Assembly: GCF_002848345.1 (NCBI RefSeq)
Contig: NZ_CP025429.1
Span: forward strand, 1,860,001-1,924,000
Direction of reading: 5' to 3'
Length of the DNA stretch: 64,000 bases
DNA from: Chromobacterium sp. ATCC 53434
GTDB lineage: Bacteria > Pseudomonadota > Gammaproteobacteria > Burkholderiales > Chromobacteriaceae
In this document: in pieces, positions 27,118 to 35,484 of the stretch
Numbering within the stretch: the first letter of the stretch is position 1
How the letters are laid out: each line of letters starts with the position of its first letter
Position numbers and translations under genes: made by a program
The notes under the pieces: generated by a model
Seen by the model: only the letters and a program-made list of their open reading frames with translations
Databases searched by the model: none
What the model was told of the DNA's origin: nothing

Positions 27118-28935
27118 ATGCCCGTCTTCGACGCTCATATGAAAGCCGCTGCCCAAATGAAAAACGCGACCGATTCCCCGTTCGCCAGCCTGCTGTCCCT
27201 GCTTGCCGGATACCGGCTGAAGCTGGGGGTGGCCGTCTTGCTGGCCATCGCCGCCGCTGGACTGGAATTGCTGCCCTACGGATTGTTGTGCGCCTCGTTC
27301 GGCCTCTTGCTGGCCGGCGCCGGCGCGGACGCCTTCCTGCGGTTGTGCCTGTGGCTGGCGCTGGCGCTGGCCGGCAAGTACCTGCTTTATTCCATCGCCT
27401 ACTTCCTCAGCCATGGCGCCGCCTACCAGATCTTGATGCAGACCCGGCAGCGGCTGGCGCGGCGGATGGCCTGGGCGCCGCTGCCTTGGCTGCAGCGGCA
27501 CGGTTCCGGCGAGTTGAAGAAGTTGCTGATGCAGGATGTGGAGCGGCTGGAGCAGTTCATCGCCCATCATCTGGTCGAGATGGCGGCGGCGCTGGCGGCG
27601 CCGGCGCTGACGGCCGCGGTGCTGGTATGGCTGGACTGGCGGCTGGCGCTGGCGGCGCTGGCCACCCTGCCGCTGGCCATACTGTTCCAGACCTTTGCGC
27701 TGGGCGACATGGACGCGCGAATGCACCGGTACCAACAGGCGGTCGCCGACTTGAACAACGCCTCTGTGGAGTATCTGCGCGGCATCGCCGTGATGCGCGC
27801 TTTTCGGCAGGACGCCCGCTCGTCAGAGCGGATGCGCGGCGCCTTGCGACGCTACGGCGAGCTGATCGAGGGCGTGACGCGCGGCACGGTGCCGGGCTGG
27901 TCGGTGTTCATGGTGCTGCTGAACGCCAATATCGTGTTTCTGCTGCCGCTGGGTCTGTGGCTGCTGCAGCGCGGCGAGATCGATCTGTCCGGCCTGTTGC
28001 TGGCCGTGTTGCTGGGCAACGGCATGCTGAAGCCGCTGTTCAAACTGATGCGTTTCCAGGGCCAGATACGCGAAATCCTCGATGGCGTTGCCCGCATGCT
28101 GCCGTTGCTGGCCCTGCGTCCGCCCGAGGCCGGCGACGGCGGCTCGCCCGACGGTCGCGACGTGGCGTTGGAGGGCGTCAGCTTCCGCTACGGCGAGCGC
28201 GCCGCGCTGCGCGACTGCACGCTGAGCGCTCCGGCCGGGAGCATGACGGCGCTGGTTGGCCCGTCCGGCGCCGGCAAGAGCACGGTGGCGGCCTTGCTGG
28301 GCGGCCTGATCGAGGCGCAGCAGGGCAGGGTTCGGATAGGCGGCGCCGATCTGGCCGGGCTGGACGAGGCCCGGCGAGCCGGCCTGGTCGCGGTGGCGTC
28401 GCAGCATCCCTTCCTGTTCCGCGGCAGCCTGCTGGACAATCTGAAGCTGGCCAATCCCAACGCCGACGAAGCGGCCTTGCGCCGCGCGCTGCGCATCGCC
28501 CAGGCCGAGGAGCTGGTCGACGCCTTGCCGGACGGGGTGAACTGCGTGGTGGGCGAGCGGGGCGATGGTCTGTCCGGCGGCGAGCGGCAGCGGATCGCGA
28601 TCGCCCGCGCGCTGCTGGCGGACACGCCGGTGCTGGTGCTGGACGAGTGCACCGCCTTCGCCGACAGCCGGACCGAGCAGCGCTTTTTCCGCCAGCTTCG
28701 GGAGGAGTGCTCCGGCAAGACCCTGCTGGTGATCGCCCACAGGCTTTACACGATAAGCGACGCCGACCGCATCGTGGTGCTGGACGGCGGCGAGGCGGTC
28801 GACGCCGGCCGCCACGACGAGTTGCTGGAGCGCTGCTCCCTCTACCGGGACATGTGGCAGGCGCAGGCGCTGGCGGAGAGCTGGGCCCTGGCCGGGACTG
28901 AGGGGGCGGTCGCAATGGAGGACGGTCATGCTTGA
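27118..28935 (+). CDS. Siderophore ABC transporter, permease-ATPase half 1 (YbtP/PchH-like)
   Basis: A 605-residue half-transporter with an exporter-type fold. About six membrane helices fill residues 35-310; the ATPase domain follows at about 345-580. Walker A is GPSGAGKST, the signature LSGGERQR, Walker B VLVLDECTA, and the switch histidine lies in VIAHR. The D-loop is FADS rather than SALD. Members beside yersiniabactin and pyochelin genes (YbtPQ, PchHI) work as importers of the ferric siderophore or release its iron in the inner membrane despite the exporter fold. It overlaps the second half by 8 bases, so the two probably form a heterodimer. No strong ribosome site marks the start; codons 8 and 14 are alternatives. 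Confidence 0.88.
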   Translation: MPVFDAHMKAAAQMKNATDSPFASLLSLLAGYRLKLGVAVLLAIAAAGLELLPYGLLCASFGLLLAGAGADAFLRLCLWLALALAGKYLLYSIAYFLSHGAAYQILMQTRQRLARRMAWAPLPWLQRHGSGELKKLLMQDVERLEQFIAHHLVEMAAALAAPALTAAVLVWLDWRLALAALATLPLAILFQTFALGDMDARMHRYQQAVADLNNASVEYLRGIAVMRAFRQDARSSERMRGALRRYGELIEGVTRGTVPGWSVFMVLLNANIVFLLPLGLWLLQRGEIDLSGLLLAVLLGNGMLKPLFKLMRFQGQIREILDGVARMLPLLALRPPEAGDGGSPDGRDVALEGVSFRYGERAALRDCTLSAPAGSMTALVGPSGAGKSTVAALLGGLIEAQQGRVRIGGADLAGLDEARRAGLVAVASQHPFLFRGSLLDNLKLANPNADEAALRRALRIAQAEELVDALPDGVNCVVGERGDGLSGGERQRIAIARALLADTPVLVLDECTAFADSRTEQRFFRQLREECSGKTLLVIAHRLYTISDADRIVVLDGGEAVDAGRHDELLERCSLYRDMWQAQALAESWALAGTEGAVAMEDGHA

Positions 28936-30658
28936 TTTTCTGAACGCATGCCGCAGGGTGGTCTCGGCCAGCGGACACGATGTTTCCCGGATACGGACCG
29001 GCATGGCGATGCGGGCGCTGGAGCGGATCTGCGCCGTCGCGCCCTATTTCCTCGCCTGGCGGTGGTTGTCCGACCCGGCCGGTGTCACCTGGTGGAGCGC
29101 CGCGCTGTGGCTGGTCCCGATCCTGATCGCGCAGATGGCCTGCTCCTACCTGGGGCAGCTGCAATGCTTCCTCGGCAGCTACGCGATGACGCTGGACTAT
29201 CGCCGGCGGCTGATCGACCATCTGCGGCGTCTGCCGCTGGGCGCGTTCGGACGCCGGCGGCTCGGCGAATGGGTGGCCGCCTTGACCGACGACGTGAAGC
29301 GCGTAGAGGACGCCTTCACCCATCTGGCGGCGGAGCTGCTGGCCGCGCTGGTGGCGCCGGCGCTATGCGCGGCGGCGCTGTGCTGGGTGGACTGGAGGCT
29401 GGGCACGCTGCTGGTGACCGCATTGCCGCTAGGCATGCTGGCGCTGGCCGCCTCCGACCGTTTCTTCCGCGCCAGCGGCGCGCGCAAGCAGGCGCTGTTC
29501 GCCGAATCCAGCGGTCTGGTGGTTGAATATGTCGGCGGCCTGGCCACGTTGAAACTGTTCAACCAGACCGAGGCCTGGCTGAGCGGGCTGGACGACCGCT
29601 TCGACCGGCTGCGGCGGCAAAGCATGGGGGCGGAGGCATGGGGCGGGGGCTCGATCCAGGCTTACAGGCTGGCGCTGGAGGCCGGCCTGCTGCTGCTGAT
29701 CGCCGCCGCCGCCGATCTGCTGCAAGGCGGCGAACTGACGGCGCCGGTCTGGCTGTTGTTCGTGCTGCTGGCCTACAAGATGCTGGACCCGCTGCTCGAC
29801 GCCGCCGCGTTCTGGGTGGAGTTGAAGCTGATGGTGCAGAGCGAGGCCAGGCTGCAGGCGATGCTGGACGAGCCCGAGCAGGCCGAGGGCGCGCCGGACG
29901 CCGAACCGGTCGGCTGCCGACTGGCCTTCGAGCATGTGGCGTTCGGCTACGGCGAGGCCGACGTGCTGCGTGATCTGTCCTTCGTCGCCGAGCAGGGCCA
30001 GGTCACCGCGATAGTCGGGACTTCCGGCTCGGGCAAGAGCACCGCGCTCAATCTGCTGGCGCGCTTCTACGATCCGCGGCGCGGCCGCGTGACGCTGGGC
30101 GGGCGGGATCTGCGCGAGCTGAGTTTCGACAGGCTGTACGGCTGCCTCGGCTTCGTGTTCCAGGATGTGCAGCTGTTCGACGGCAGCATTCTGGACAATG
30201 TCCGGATAGGTCGGCCGGACGCCGACGACGAGGAGGTGATGGAGGCCTGCCGCCAGGCCTGCTGCGAGCCGTTCGTCAAACGCTTGCCGGACGGCTACGC
30301 CAGCCGGATAGGCGAGAACGGCCAGCAGCTGTCGGGCGGAGAGCGTCAGCGCTTGTCCATCGCCCGCGCGATGCTGAAAAACGCGCCGGTGCTGCTGTTG
30401 GACGAGGCCACCGCCTCGGTCGATCCGCAGTCCCAGCACATGGTGCAACAGGCGCTGGCCCGGCTGATGGCGGGGCGCACCGTCGTGGTCGTCGCCCACA
30501 GGCTGCAGACGGTCAGGCACGCCGACCGCATCGTGGTGCTGGAAAACGGGGCGGTCAGCGAAACCGGGAGGCACGAGGAGCTGATGGACGCAGGCGGCCT
30601 GTACGCCGAACTGTGGCGCCGGCAGCACCGGGCGTTGGAGGCCGCAGAGGAGGTCTGA
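28928..30658 (+). CDS. Siderophore ABC transporter, permease-ATPase half 2 (YbtQ/PchI-like)
   Basis: A 576-residue partner with about six membrane helices (residues 25-310) and a C-terminal ATPase domain. Walker A is GTSGSGKST, the signature LSGGERQR, Walker B LLLDEATASVD and the switch histidine in VVAHR, so all catalytic motifs are canonical, unlike the atypical D-loop of half 1. Translation is coupled to half 1 by an 8-base overlap. The stop lies one base before the stop of the convergent PchR-type gene. Expected to act with half 1 in ferric-siderophore uptake across the inner membrane. Confidence 0.88.
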   Translation: MLDFLNACRRVVSASGHDVSRIRTGMAMRALERICAVAPYFLAWRWLSDPAGVTWWSAALWLVPILIAQMACSYLGQLQCFLGSYAMTLDYRRRLIDHLRRLPLGAFGRRRLGEWVAALTDDVKRVEDAFTHLAAELLAALVAPALCAAALCWVDWRLGTLLVTALPLGMLALAASDRFFRASGARKQALFAESSGLVVEYVGGLATLKLFNQTEAWLSGLDDRFDRLRRQSMGAEAWGGGSIQAYRLALEAGLLLLIAAAADLLQGGELTAPVWLLFVLLAYKMLDPLLDAAAFWVELKLMVQSEARLQAMLDEPEQAEGAPDAEPVGCRLAFEHVAFGYGEADVLRDLSFVAEQGQVTAIVGTSGSGKSTALNLLARFYDPRRGRVTLGGRDLRELSFDRLYGCLGFVFQDVQLFDGSILDNVRIGRPDADDEEVMEACRQACCEPFVKRLPDGYASRIGENGQQLSGGERQRLSIARAMLKNAPVLLLDEATASVDPQSQHMVQQALARLMAGRTVVVVAHRLQTVRHADRIVVLENGAVSETGRHEELMDAGGLYAELWRRQHRALEAAEEV

Positions 30659-30659
30659 C

Positions 30660-31550
30660 TCAGCTCGGCTCGGCGCGGCGAGCCTCGCTGGGCAGCAAGC
30701 CGAACTCCTTGCGGAAGGCGCTGCTGAAATGGCTGATATTGCTGTAGCCGAGCCGGGAGGCGGTCTCTGTCACGCTGAGCTCCTGCAGCAGTTTCAGCGC
30801 CTTCGCCATCCTCTCTTTCTGGAACAGCGCGTAGACGCTGCTGCCGAACAGCGTCTTGAAGCCCTGTTTCAACTTGCATTGATTCAGTCCGGTCGCGCGA
30901 GACAGTTGTTCTATCGTCGGCGGTTGGCTCAGATCGCTTAGCAGTCGTTCGCGCGCCTCCTGCAGCTGGCGCCGCTCCCGCGACGGCATGGCCTCGGCCG
31001 GCGCCGCCGCGGCCTGCAGCGATCTGACCTGCCAGGCCAGGAACTCGAGCGCGGCGGAGTGCAACAGCAGGCGATCGACGCCTTGTTCCAGCAACCGGGC
31101 CAGTCTTTGCGCCGCCACCCGTGTCTGCAGGCTGCAGCGCCGCTGCAGCAGGCAACCTTCCAGGCGGTCGTCGAAACCCAGGCTGTCCGGGTCCGATTGC
31201 GTCAGCTCTGCCAGCAGCTGCGGCGTGATGCGCAGCTCGATATTGCAGCAGTCCTCGCTGCAGCCGAGCAGGAAGCGCTTGCCCGGCGCATAGGAACTGA
31301 GGGTCTTGTCGCAATCCAGCTGCATGCAGCCGCCCTCGTGGCGGACTTGTATCGATCCGCGCAGCAGGCAGTTGAAATGGATGCAGCCGTCGTCGCCTTC
31401 GGTGCTGGCCAGCAACTCCTGCCTGCGGTCGAACTGCGCGCGGGAAACGGTCAGGCCATCGCTCAGGCGTATGGTCTGCACGCGGATGCCGTGAGGTCTG
31501 GGCGCGGGCGGGGCGAGTGCGAAGAAGTCGCCTGAATTGAACTCGTTCAT
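30660..31550 (-). CDS. pchR: PchR-type AraC-family siderophore regulator
   Basis: From the ATG at 31550 (GGAGA seven bases upstream) the protein has 296 residues, the size of PchR. The open frame extends 17 codons farther but without a better ribosome site. The N-terminal half is the ligand-sensing part seen in PchR/YbtA; the C-terminal 100 residues hold the AraC double HTH (TIEQLSRATGLNQCKLKQGFK, and ETASRLGYSNISHFSSAFRKEFG). PchR-type proteins activate transport and biosynthesis genes when bound to their ferric siderophore. Placed between the ABC pair and the receptor, it probably acts at the 48-bp elements at 27031 and 31678. Confidence 0.9.
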   Translation of the reverse strand: MNEFNSGDFFALAPPAPRPHGIRVQTIRLSDGLTVSRAQFDRRQELLASTEGDDGCIHFNCLLRGSIQVRHEGGCMQLDCDKTLSSYAPGKRFLLGCSEDCCNIELRITPQLLAELTQSDPDSLGFDDRLEGCLLQRRCSLQTRVAAQRLARLLEQGVDRLLLHSAALEFLAWQVRSLQAAAAPAEAMPSRERRQLQEARERLLSDLSQPPTIEQLSRATGLNQCKLKQGFKTLFGSSVYALFQKERMAKALKLLQELSVTETASRLGYSNISHFSSAFRKEFGLLPSEARRAEPS

Positions 31551-31609
31551 GCAATGTCTCCACATCTTTCGGGTATATGCATATTCCCAAAGGATTTTCA
31601 TGTCAACAT

Positions 31610-31628
31610 GCTAATGATAATGAATCTT
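31610..31628. promoter_or_regulatory. Fur box between regulator and receptor genes
   Basis: GCTAATGATAATGAATCTT matches the 19-bp Fur consensus at 14 positions. It lies 60 bp upstream of the pchR-like start and about 150 bp before the receptor, so it could repress the regulator and, through it, the island under iron sufficiency. Confidence 0.7.
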
Positions 31629-31677
31629 ATTTAACTTGTATATGCTCAGAGTATTTTATTCGATGGACAGGAGCCCT

Positions 31678-31725
31678 GGCGAGGAAACTACCGTTGCGGT
31701 TGGTCTTGTCCCGATTCGGGTGGCG
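31678..31725 (+). promoter_or_regulatory. Candidate PchR operator upstream of the receptor gene
   Basis: The second copy of the 48-bp element. It contains CGAGGAA at 31680-31686, a heptamer I recall from the P. aeruginosa PchR box, followed by CTACCGTT and then GTCCCGATTCGGGT. The element ends 51 bp before the receptor start. Confidence 0.65.
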
Positions 31726-31732
31726 ATGGCAA

Positions 31733-31754
31733 TGCAAGAAATTATCATTTGAGA
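31733..31754. promoter_or_regulatory. Second, weaker Fur-like box before the receptor
   Basis: On the minus strand TCAAATGATAATTTC matches the Fur consensus in its conserved AATGATAAT core (about 11 of 19 overall). It sits 25-45 bp before the receptor start where the -10 region would be expected, a typical repressor position. Confidence 0.45.
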
Positions 31755-31776
31755 ATTTTCCGACAAGAACCGCCCC

Positions 31777-33804
31777 ATGTCCCGCCATTTCCGCTACGTT
31801 TTTCCCTATCCCAAGCCCTTGTTCTGCTGCCTGCTTGGCGCCCACGGCCTGCTGCCGGTGGCGGCGCTGGCTGACGAAGCCGTTGAAACGCTGCCGCCGG
31901 TGCAGGTCACCGCGCAGGCCGCCGCTCCGCCGTCCGGGCTGACGATGGATGGGCAGGATTTGCGGCGGCGTCAGCTCGACACCCTGGGCGATGTGGCGGA
32001 ACGGCAGGCCAATATGAGCGTCAGCGCCTATACCCGGAGCAATCCGGTGGTCTTGATCCGCGGCCTGGGCATAGACGCCGACGAGTCGGACAGCGTCGGC
32101 ATTCCGGTGACGCTGGACGGCGTGCCCTTGAACGGCCTGGCGCTCGGCCAGTTGTTCGACCTCGGTCAGGCCAGGGTACTGAAGGGACCGCAGACGCTGT
32201 ACGGGCCGAACGGCATGGGCGGGCTGGTCATGCTGCGCTCGCGCGATCCGGGCGGGGTCGCCGGCGGCAGTCTGGATATCGAGCTGGGCAACGACGGCCG
32301 ACAACGCCTGACGGCGTCCGGCGATCTGCCGCTGGACGGAGGCACCTTTCTGCGGCTGGCCGCCGGAGCGGAAAACAGCGACGGCCCGACCCGCAACACC
32401 GTCTTGCCTGATGGCGACACCGCCTGGTGGCGCAACCGCTTCGCCCATCTGAAGCTGCTGCGCGAGGACGCCGCCGGTGGCGAGTGGCGACTCAGCCTGT
32501 TCCACAGCGACGCCCGCGGCGGCAACGACTATCTGGCGCCGTCGCAACTGGCGGCCCGGCATCAATCCGCGGCCGGCGACAGCGGCGTCGACGATACCGC
32601 CTACACGCTGGCATCGCTGGAATACCGGCGCGAGCTGGACGACGGCGTCCGGCTGTCCGCGACGGTCGGCGCCAGCCGCCACGACTGGCGTTACTGGCTG
32701 CCGCAATCGCTGTTCCACGCGCGCACCGGCTACGATATGAGCGGTTGGCAGTGGAACGGCGACTTCCGGCTGAGCGGCGCGCGCGGCGCCGCCGACTGGA
32801 TGCTGGGCGCCTTTGTCTCGCAAAGTGGCAAGGACGCGCCGTATCTGTTCGACAGCGGTCCGTATTTTTCCAGCAGCTCGCAGGCCGACATCCATGCCGC
32901 GCAATACGCGCTGTACGGCGAGCTGGGCTGGCGCGTCGCCCCGCGCTGGCGGCTGGCGCCGGGCATGCGGCTGCAATACGACGATCAGCGCATGGACTGG
33001 CGCGGGGGCACCGCCGGTCTGTACGCGCCGGACCCAGGCATCGCCTCGACCAAGGCGAGCGTCGGCCGCGGCGCGGCCTTGCCGCGGCTGACGCTGGAGT
33101 ATGGCGCCGACGACGGGCGGTCGGGCTGGCTGACGCTGGCGCGCGGCTACGAGTCGCCGGGCTTCAACAAGTATGCGCTGAGCGCCGACGCCGCCGGCCA
33201 GGCCTATCTCCCGGCCACCGCCACCCATGTCGAGCTCGGCTACAAGCTGAGCGGTGCCGACGACGGCTGGGAAGTCGGCGCGGTCGGCTTTCTCACGCGC
33301 CTGCGCGACATGCAGGCGGTCACCTCCGACAGTCACGGCGCCAACGTCACCGTCAACGTGCCGCGCGCGCACAGCCGCGGCATCGAGCTGAACGGAGCCT
33401 GGCGGCCGTGGCGCGTTTTGCGGCTGTCGGCCGCCGCCGGCTGGATAGATGCGCGCTACGACGAATACCGGGTCAACGGCGTCGACTACGGCGGACGGCA
33501 GTTCGCAGCGACGCCGAAACGCAGCGGCCGGCTGGCTGCCGACTGGCAGCCGGCGGAAAGCTGGGAACTGGGCGTCTCGTTGACGCATAGCGCGTCGTCG
33601 GCGCTCTATCCGGACAGCCAGGTGGTCAGCCCGGCCCACAATCTGGTCGACGCGCATCTGGACTGGCATGGCCGCAAGTGGCGGGCCGGCCTCTATGGCA
33701 AGAATCTGGGCAACGCTGTCTATTACACCCGAGCGGTTTCCGGCGGATATGTCGTCGCCGGCGCGCCGCGCGGCTACGGGATCAGGATGGGAGTCGATTT
33801 CTGA
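31777..33804 (+). CDS. TonB-dependent outer-membrane siderophore receptor (FyuA/FptA-like)
   Basis: A 675-residue receptor, the length of FyuA. A signal peptide ends near residue 32 (VAALADEA). A TonB box-like PPVQVTAQ follows at about 40. The plug domain includes NPVVLIRGLGIDADE, VTLDGVPLNGLALGQLFDL and RVLKGPQTLYGPNGMGGLV, and the remainder is the 22-strand barrel, with a C-terminal aromatic residue (MGVDF) as required for outer-membrane insertion. It should bind the ferric form of the siderophore made by the adjoining operon. Its stop overlaps the start of the MFS gene by one base (TGATG). Regulated by the Fur box and the PchR-like element upstream. Confidence 0.92.
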   Translation: MSRHFRYVFPYPKPLFCCLLGAHGLLPVAALADEAVETLPPVQVTAQAAAPPSGLTMDGQDLRRRQLDTLGDVAERQANMSVSAYTRSNPVVLIRGLGIDADESDSVGIPVTLDGVPLNGLALGQLFDLGQARVLKGPQTLYGPNGMGGLVMLRSRDPGGVAGGSLDIELGNDGRQRLTASGDLPLDGGTFLRLAAGAENSDGPTRNTVLPDGDTAWWRNRFAHLKLLREDAAGGEWRLSLFHSDARGGNDYLAPSQLAARHQSAAGDSGVDDTAYTLASLEYRRELDDGVRLSATVGASRHDWRYWLPQSLFHARTGYDMSGWQWNGDFRLSGARGAADWMLGAFVSQSGKDAPYLFDSGPYFSSSSQADIHAAQYALYGELGWRVAPRWRLAPGMRLQYDDQRMDWRGGTAGLYAPDPGIASTKASVGRGAALPRLTLEYGADDGRSGWLTLARGYESPGFNKYALSADAAGQAYLPATATHVELGYKLSGADDGWEVGAVGFLTRLRDMQAVTSDSHGANVTVNVPRAHSRGIELNGAWRPWRVLRLSAAAGWIDARYDEYRVNGVDYGGRQFAATPKRSGRLAADWQPAESWELGVSLTHSASSALYPDSQVVSPAHNLVDAHLDWHGRKWRAGLYGKNLGNAVYYTRAVSGGYVVAGAPRGYGIRMGVDF

Positions 33805-35048
33805 TGAGACGCTTGCTTGCCAACGCCGCGCCGTCGGAGACGGACGCGTCCCGCGCCGACCGTTCGCTGTATATCGCGCTGGCCGCGATGTACATCGCCC
33901 AGGGCCTGCCGATAGGCTTCGCCTTCAACGCGATGGGCACGCTGATCCGGGAGAGCGGCCACGATCTGGCCATGGTCGGCATGACTGGCCTGGCCTTCCT
34001 GCCGTGGGCGCTGAAATTCCTGTGGGCCGGCGCCGTCGACAACGCCTGCCGGCGCTGGGGCATGGCCCGCGTCGCGCTGGCGTTGCAGGCGCTGATCGTC
34101 GCCGGTTTTCTCGGTCTGGCGCCGCTGTCGCTGCGCACGCAGCTGGGCGTCGCGCTGGCGGCCCTGGTCTGGCTCAATCTCTTGTGCGCCACCCAGGACA
34201 TCGTCACCAACGCCTGCGCCGTCACCCGGCTGCAGGGTCGGCGGGCCGGCGCCGCCAACGCCATCCAGGTGGCCGGCTTCCTGTTGGGCATGTTGGCAGG
34301 CGGCGGCGGGGTGCTGCTGCTGTACGCCCGCTTCGGCTGGATGACGGCGATGGCGCTGCTGGCCGGCGCGATGGCAACCGTCTTTCTGCTGCTGGCCGGC
34401 AATCGCGGCTGGGCGGTCGACGCCGGCCAGGCTGCGCCGGCCGGCAGGGCGAGGCTGCGCGACAGCTGGAAGCGGGCCGATTTCGCTTGGGCCGTCCTGC
34501 TGGCGCTTAGTTTCAAGACCGCCAGCTCCGCCTTGCCGGCCTTGCTCCAGCCCTGGCTGCTGGACCATGGCTTCGGCGTCGCGCGGATAGGCACGCTGCA
34601 GCTGAGCAATATGCTGGCGACGGCAGTCGGCGCGCTGCTGCTGGGCATGCCGCTGGTGCGCCGGCTGGGCAGCCGCCGCGCCGTCGGCGCCGGCCTGGCG
34701 CTGGCCGCGCTGGGGCAGGGCGGGGCCAGCCTGTTGAGCGGCTGGCCCGGTTTTCCCGCCTGGGCAGCGTTCGCGCTGTTCGGCGCGCAAAGCCTGCTGG
34801 AAGGCGCGATGTACGTGACGATCTGGTCGCTGTTCATGAACTGGGCTTCTCCGAGCCGGCCGGGAACCGACTATACGGCGATGCAATGCTGCGAAAGCCT
34901 GGGCAGCACGCTGGCCATCGCCGCGGTCGCGCCGTTGGCCGGCCTGCTCGGCTACGGCTACGTCTTTGCCGGGATCTGGGCGCTGTCCTGGCTGCTGCTC
35001 GGCGTCGCCGCGCTGTGCCTGCCCCGGCTGCGGCTGTGTGCCGATTAG
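33804..35048 (+). CDS. fptX: FptX/YbtX-like MFS siderophore carrier
   Basis: A 414-residue inner-membrane protein with about 12 hydrophobic segments and the AmpG/FptX-like pattern (YIAQGLPIGFAFNAMGTLIRE at the N-terminus, FLPWALKFLWAGAVDN in the first loop). The start at 33804 shares its A with the receptor stop, so the two are translationally coupled, as in the fptA-fptX arrangement of pyochelin producers. FptX-like proteins carry the ferric siderophore through the inner membrane. The island thus encodes two possible inner-membrane routes, this carrier and the ABC pair. The long upstream extension of the frame overlaps the receptor gene and is rejected. Confidence 0.88.
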   Translation: MRRLLANAAPSETDASRADRSLYIALAAMYIAQGLPIGFAFNAMGTLIRESGHDLAMVGMTGLAFLPWALKFLWAGAVDNACRRWGMARVALALQALIVAGFLGLAPLSLRTQLGVALAALVWLNLLCATQDIVTNACAVTRLQGRRAGAANAIQVAGFLLGMLAGGGGVLLLYARFGWMTAMALLAGAMATVFLLLAGNRGWAVDAGQAAPAGRARLRDSWKRADFAWAVLLALSFKTASSALPALLQPWLLDHGFGVARIGTLQLSNMLATAVGALLLGMPLVRRLGSRRAVGAGLALAALGQGGASLLSGWPGFPAWAAFALFGAQSLLEGAMYVTIWSLFMNWASPSRPGTDYTAMQCCESLGSTLAIAAVAPLAGLLGYGYVFAGIWALSWLLLGVAALCLPRLRLCAD

Positions 35049-35071
35049 GCGCCGGCGGTTTCCCGGCGCCT

Positions 35072-35092
35072 GCCGGGCGATCGTCGCCCGGC
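35072..35092. terminator. Hairpin at the end of the uptake operon
   Basis: GCCGGGCGA (35072-35080) pairs perfectly with TCGCCCGGC (35084-35092) around a TCG loop, 24 bp after the MFS stop. No T-run follows, so it is a probable but not classical terminator. Confidence 0.45.
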
Positions 35093-35356
35093 GTCCCGCC
35101 GCGGGATACGGCTGTCCGGGCCGGCTTCGCAGGCGGGGCACGCCGCCGCGGGCGACATGGGAAGGGCTCGAGGAGGAGCTTCCTGGAGCCGGGGACGAGG
35201 CTGGCCGCGGCTGAAACCGTCGGTGAGGAGCGCTCCGTTGATTGAGCGCTTCTGTGGCGGCGAGAGCCACGACAGGGCCACGGCCGTTGCCGAGGCTGGC
35301 GATCCGGCGGGATGGGGCGATGCCGGCCGGCAGGATTTTGACCTTACCGTTCGATA
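35093..35356. other. Non-coding spacer at the right border of the siderophore island
   Basis: Part of a 436-bp gap between the MFS gene and the KfrA-like gene. Apart from the hairpin on its left and the palindrome on its right I see no gene or repeat. Composition changes sharply to AT-rich at about 35340. Confidence 0.4.
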
Positions 35357-35389
35357 AAATTTCCGATAAGTATAATTATCGGAAAAATT
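35357..35389. promoter_or_regulatory. Palindrome upstream of the KfrA-like gene
   Basis: TTTCCGATAA (35360-35369) and TTATCGGAAA (35376-35385) form a perfect 10-bp inverted repeat with a 6-base centre. A partial extra TCGATAAAA lies just left. It is 100 bp before the KfrA-like start in the only AT-rich patch here. Plasmid KfrA proteins repress their own promoter at such palindromes, so an autoregulatory operator is likely. Confidence 0.6.
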
Positions 35390-35484
35390 TAAGGAAAAAG
35401 ATAAATAAATAACGTTATACGTAATATATTTTCTACTCTGCTTTTGCTACACTGCCGGCAACAATCATTCGGCGGAGAAGACTG

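Noticed and set aside
31627..33669. 680-codon minus-strand open frame opposite the receptor gene
   Set aside because: Antisense shadow; the plus strand encodes a complete TonB-dependent receptor with signal peptide and TonB box.
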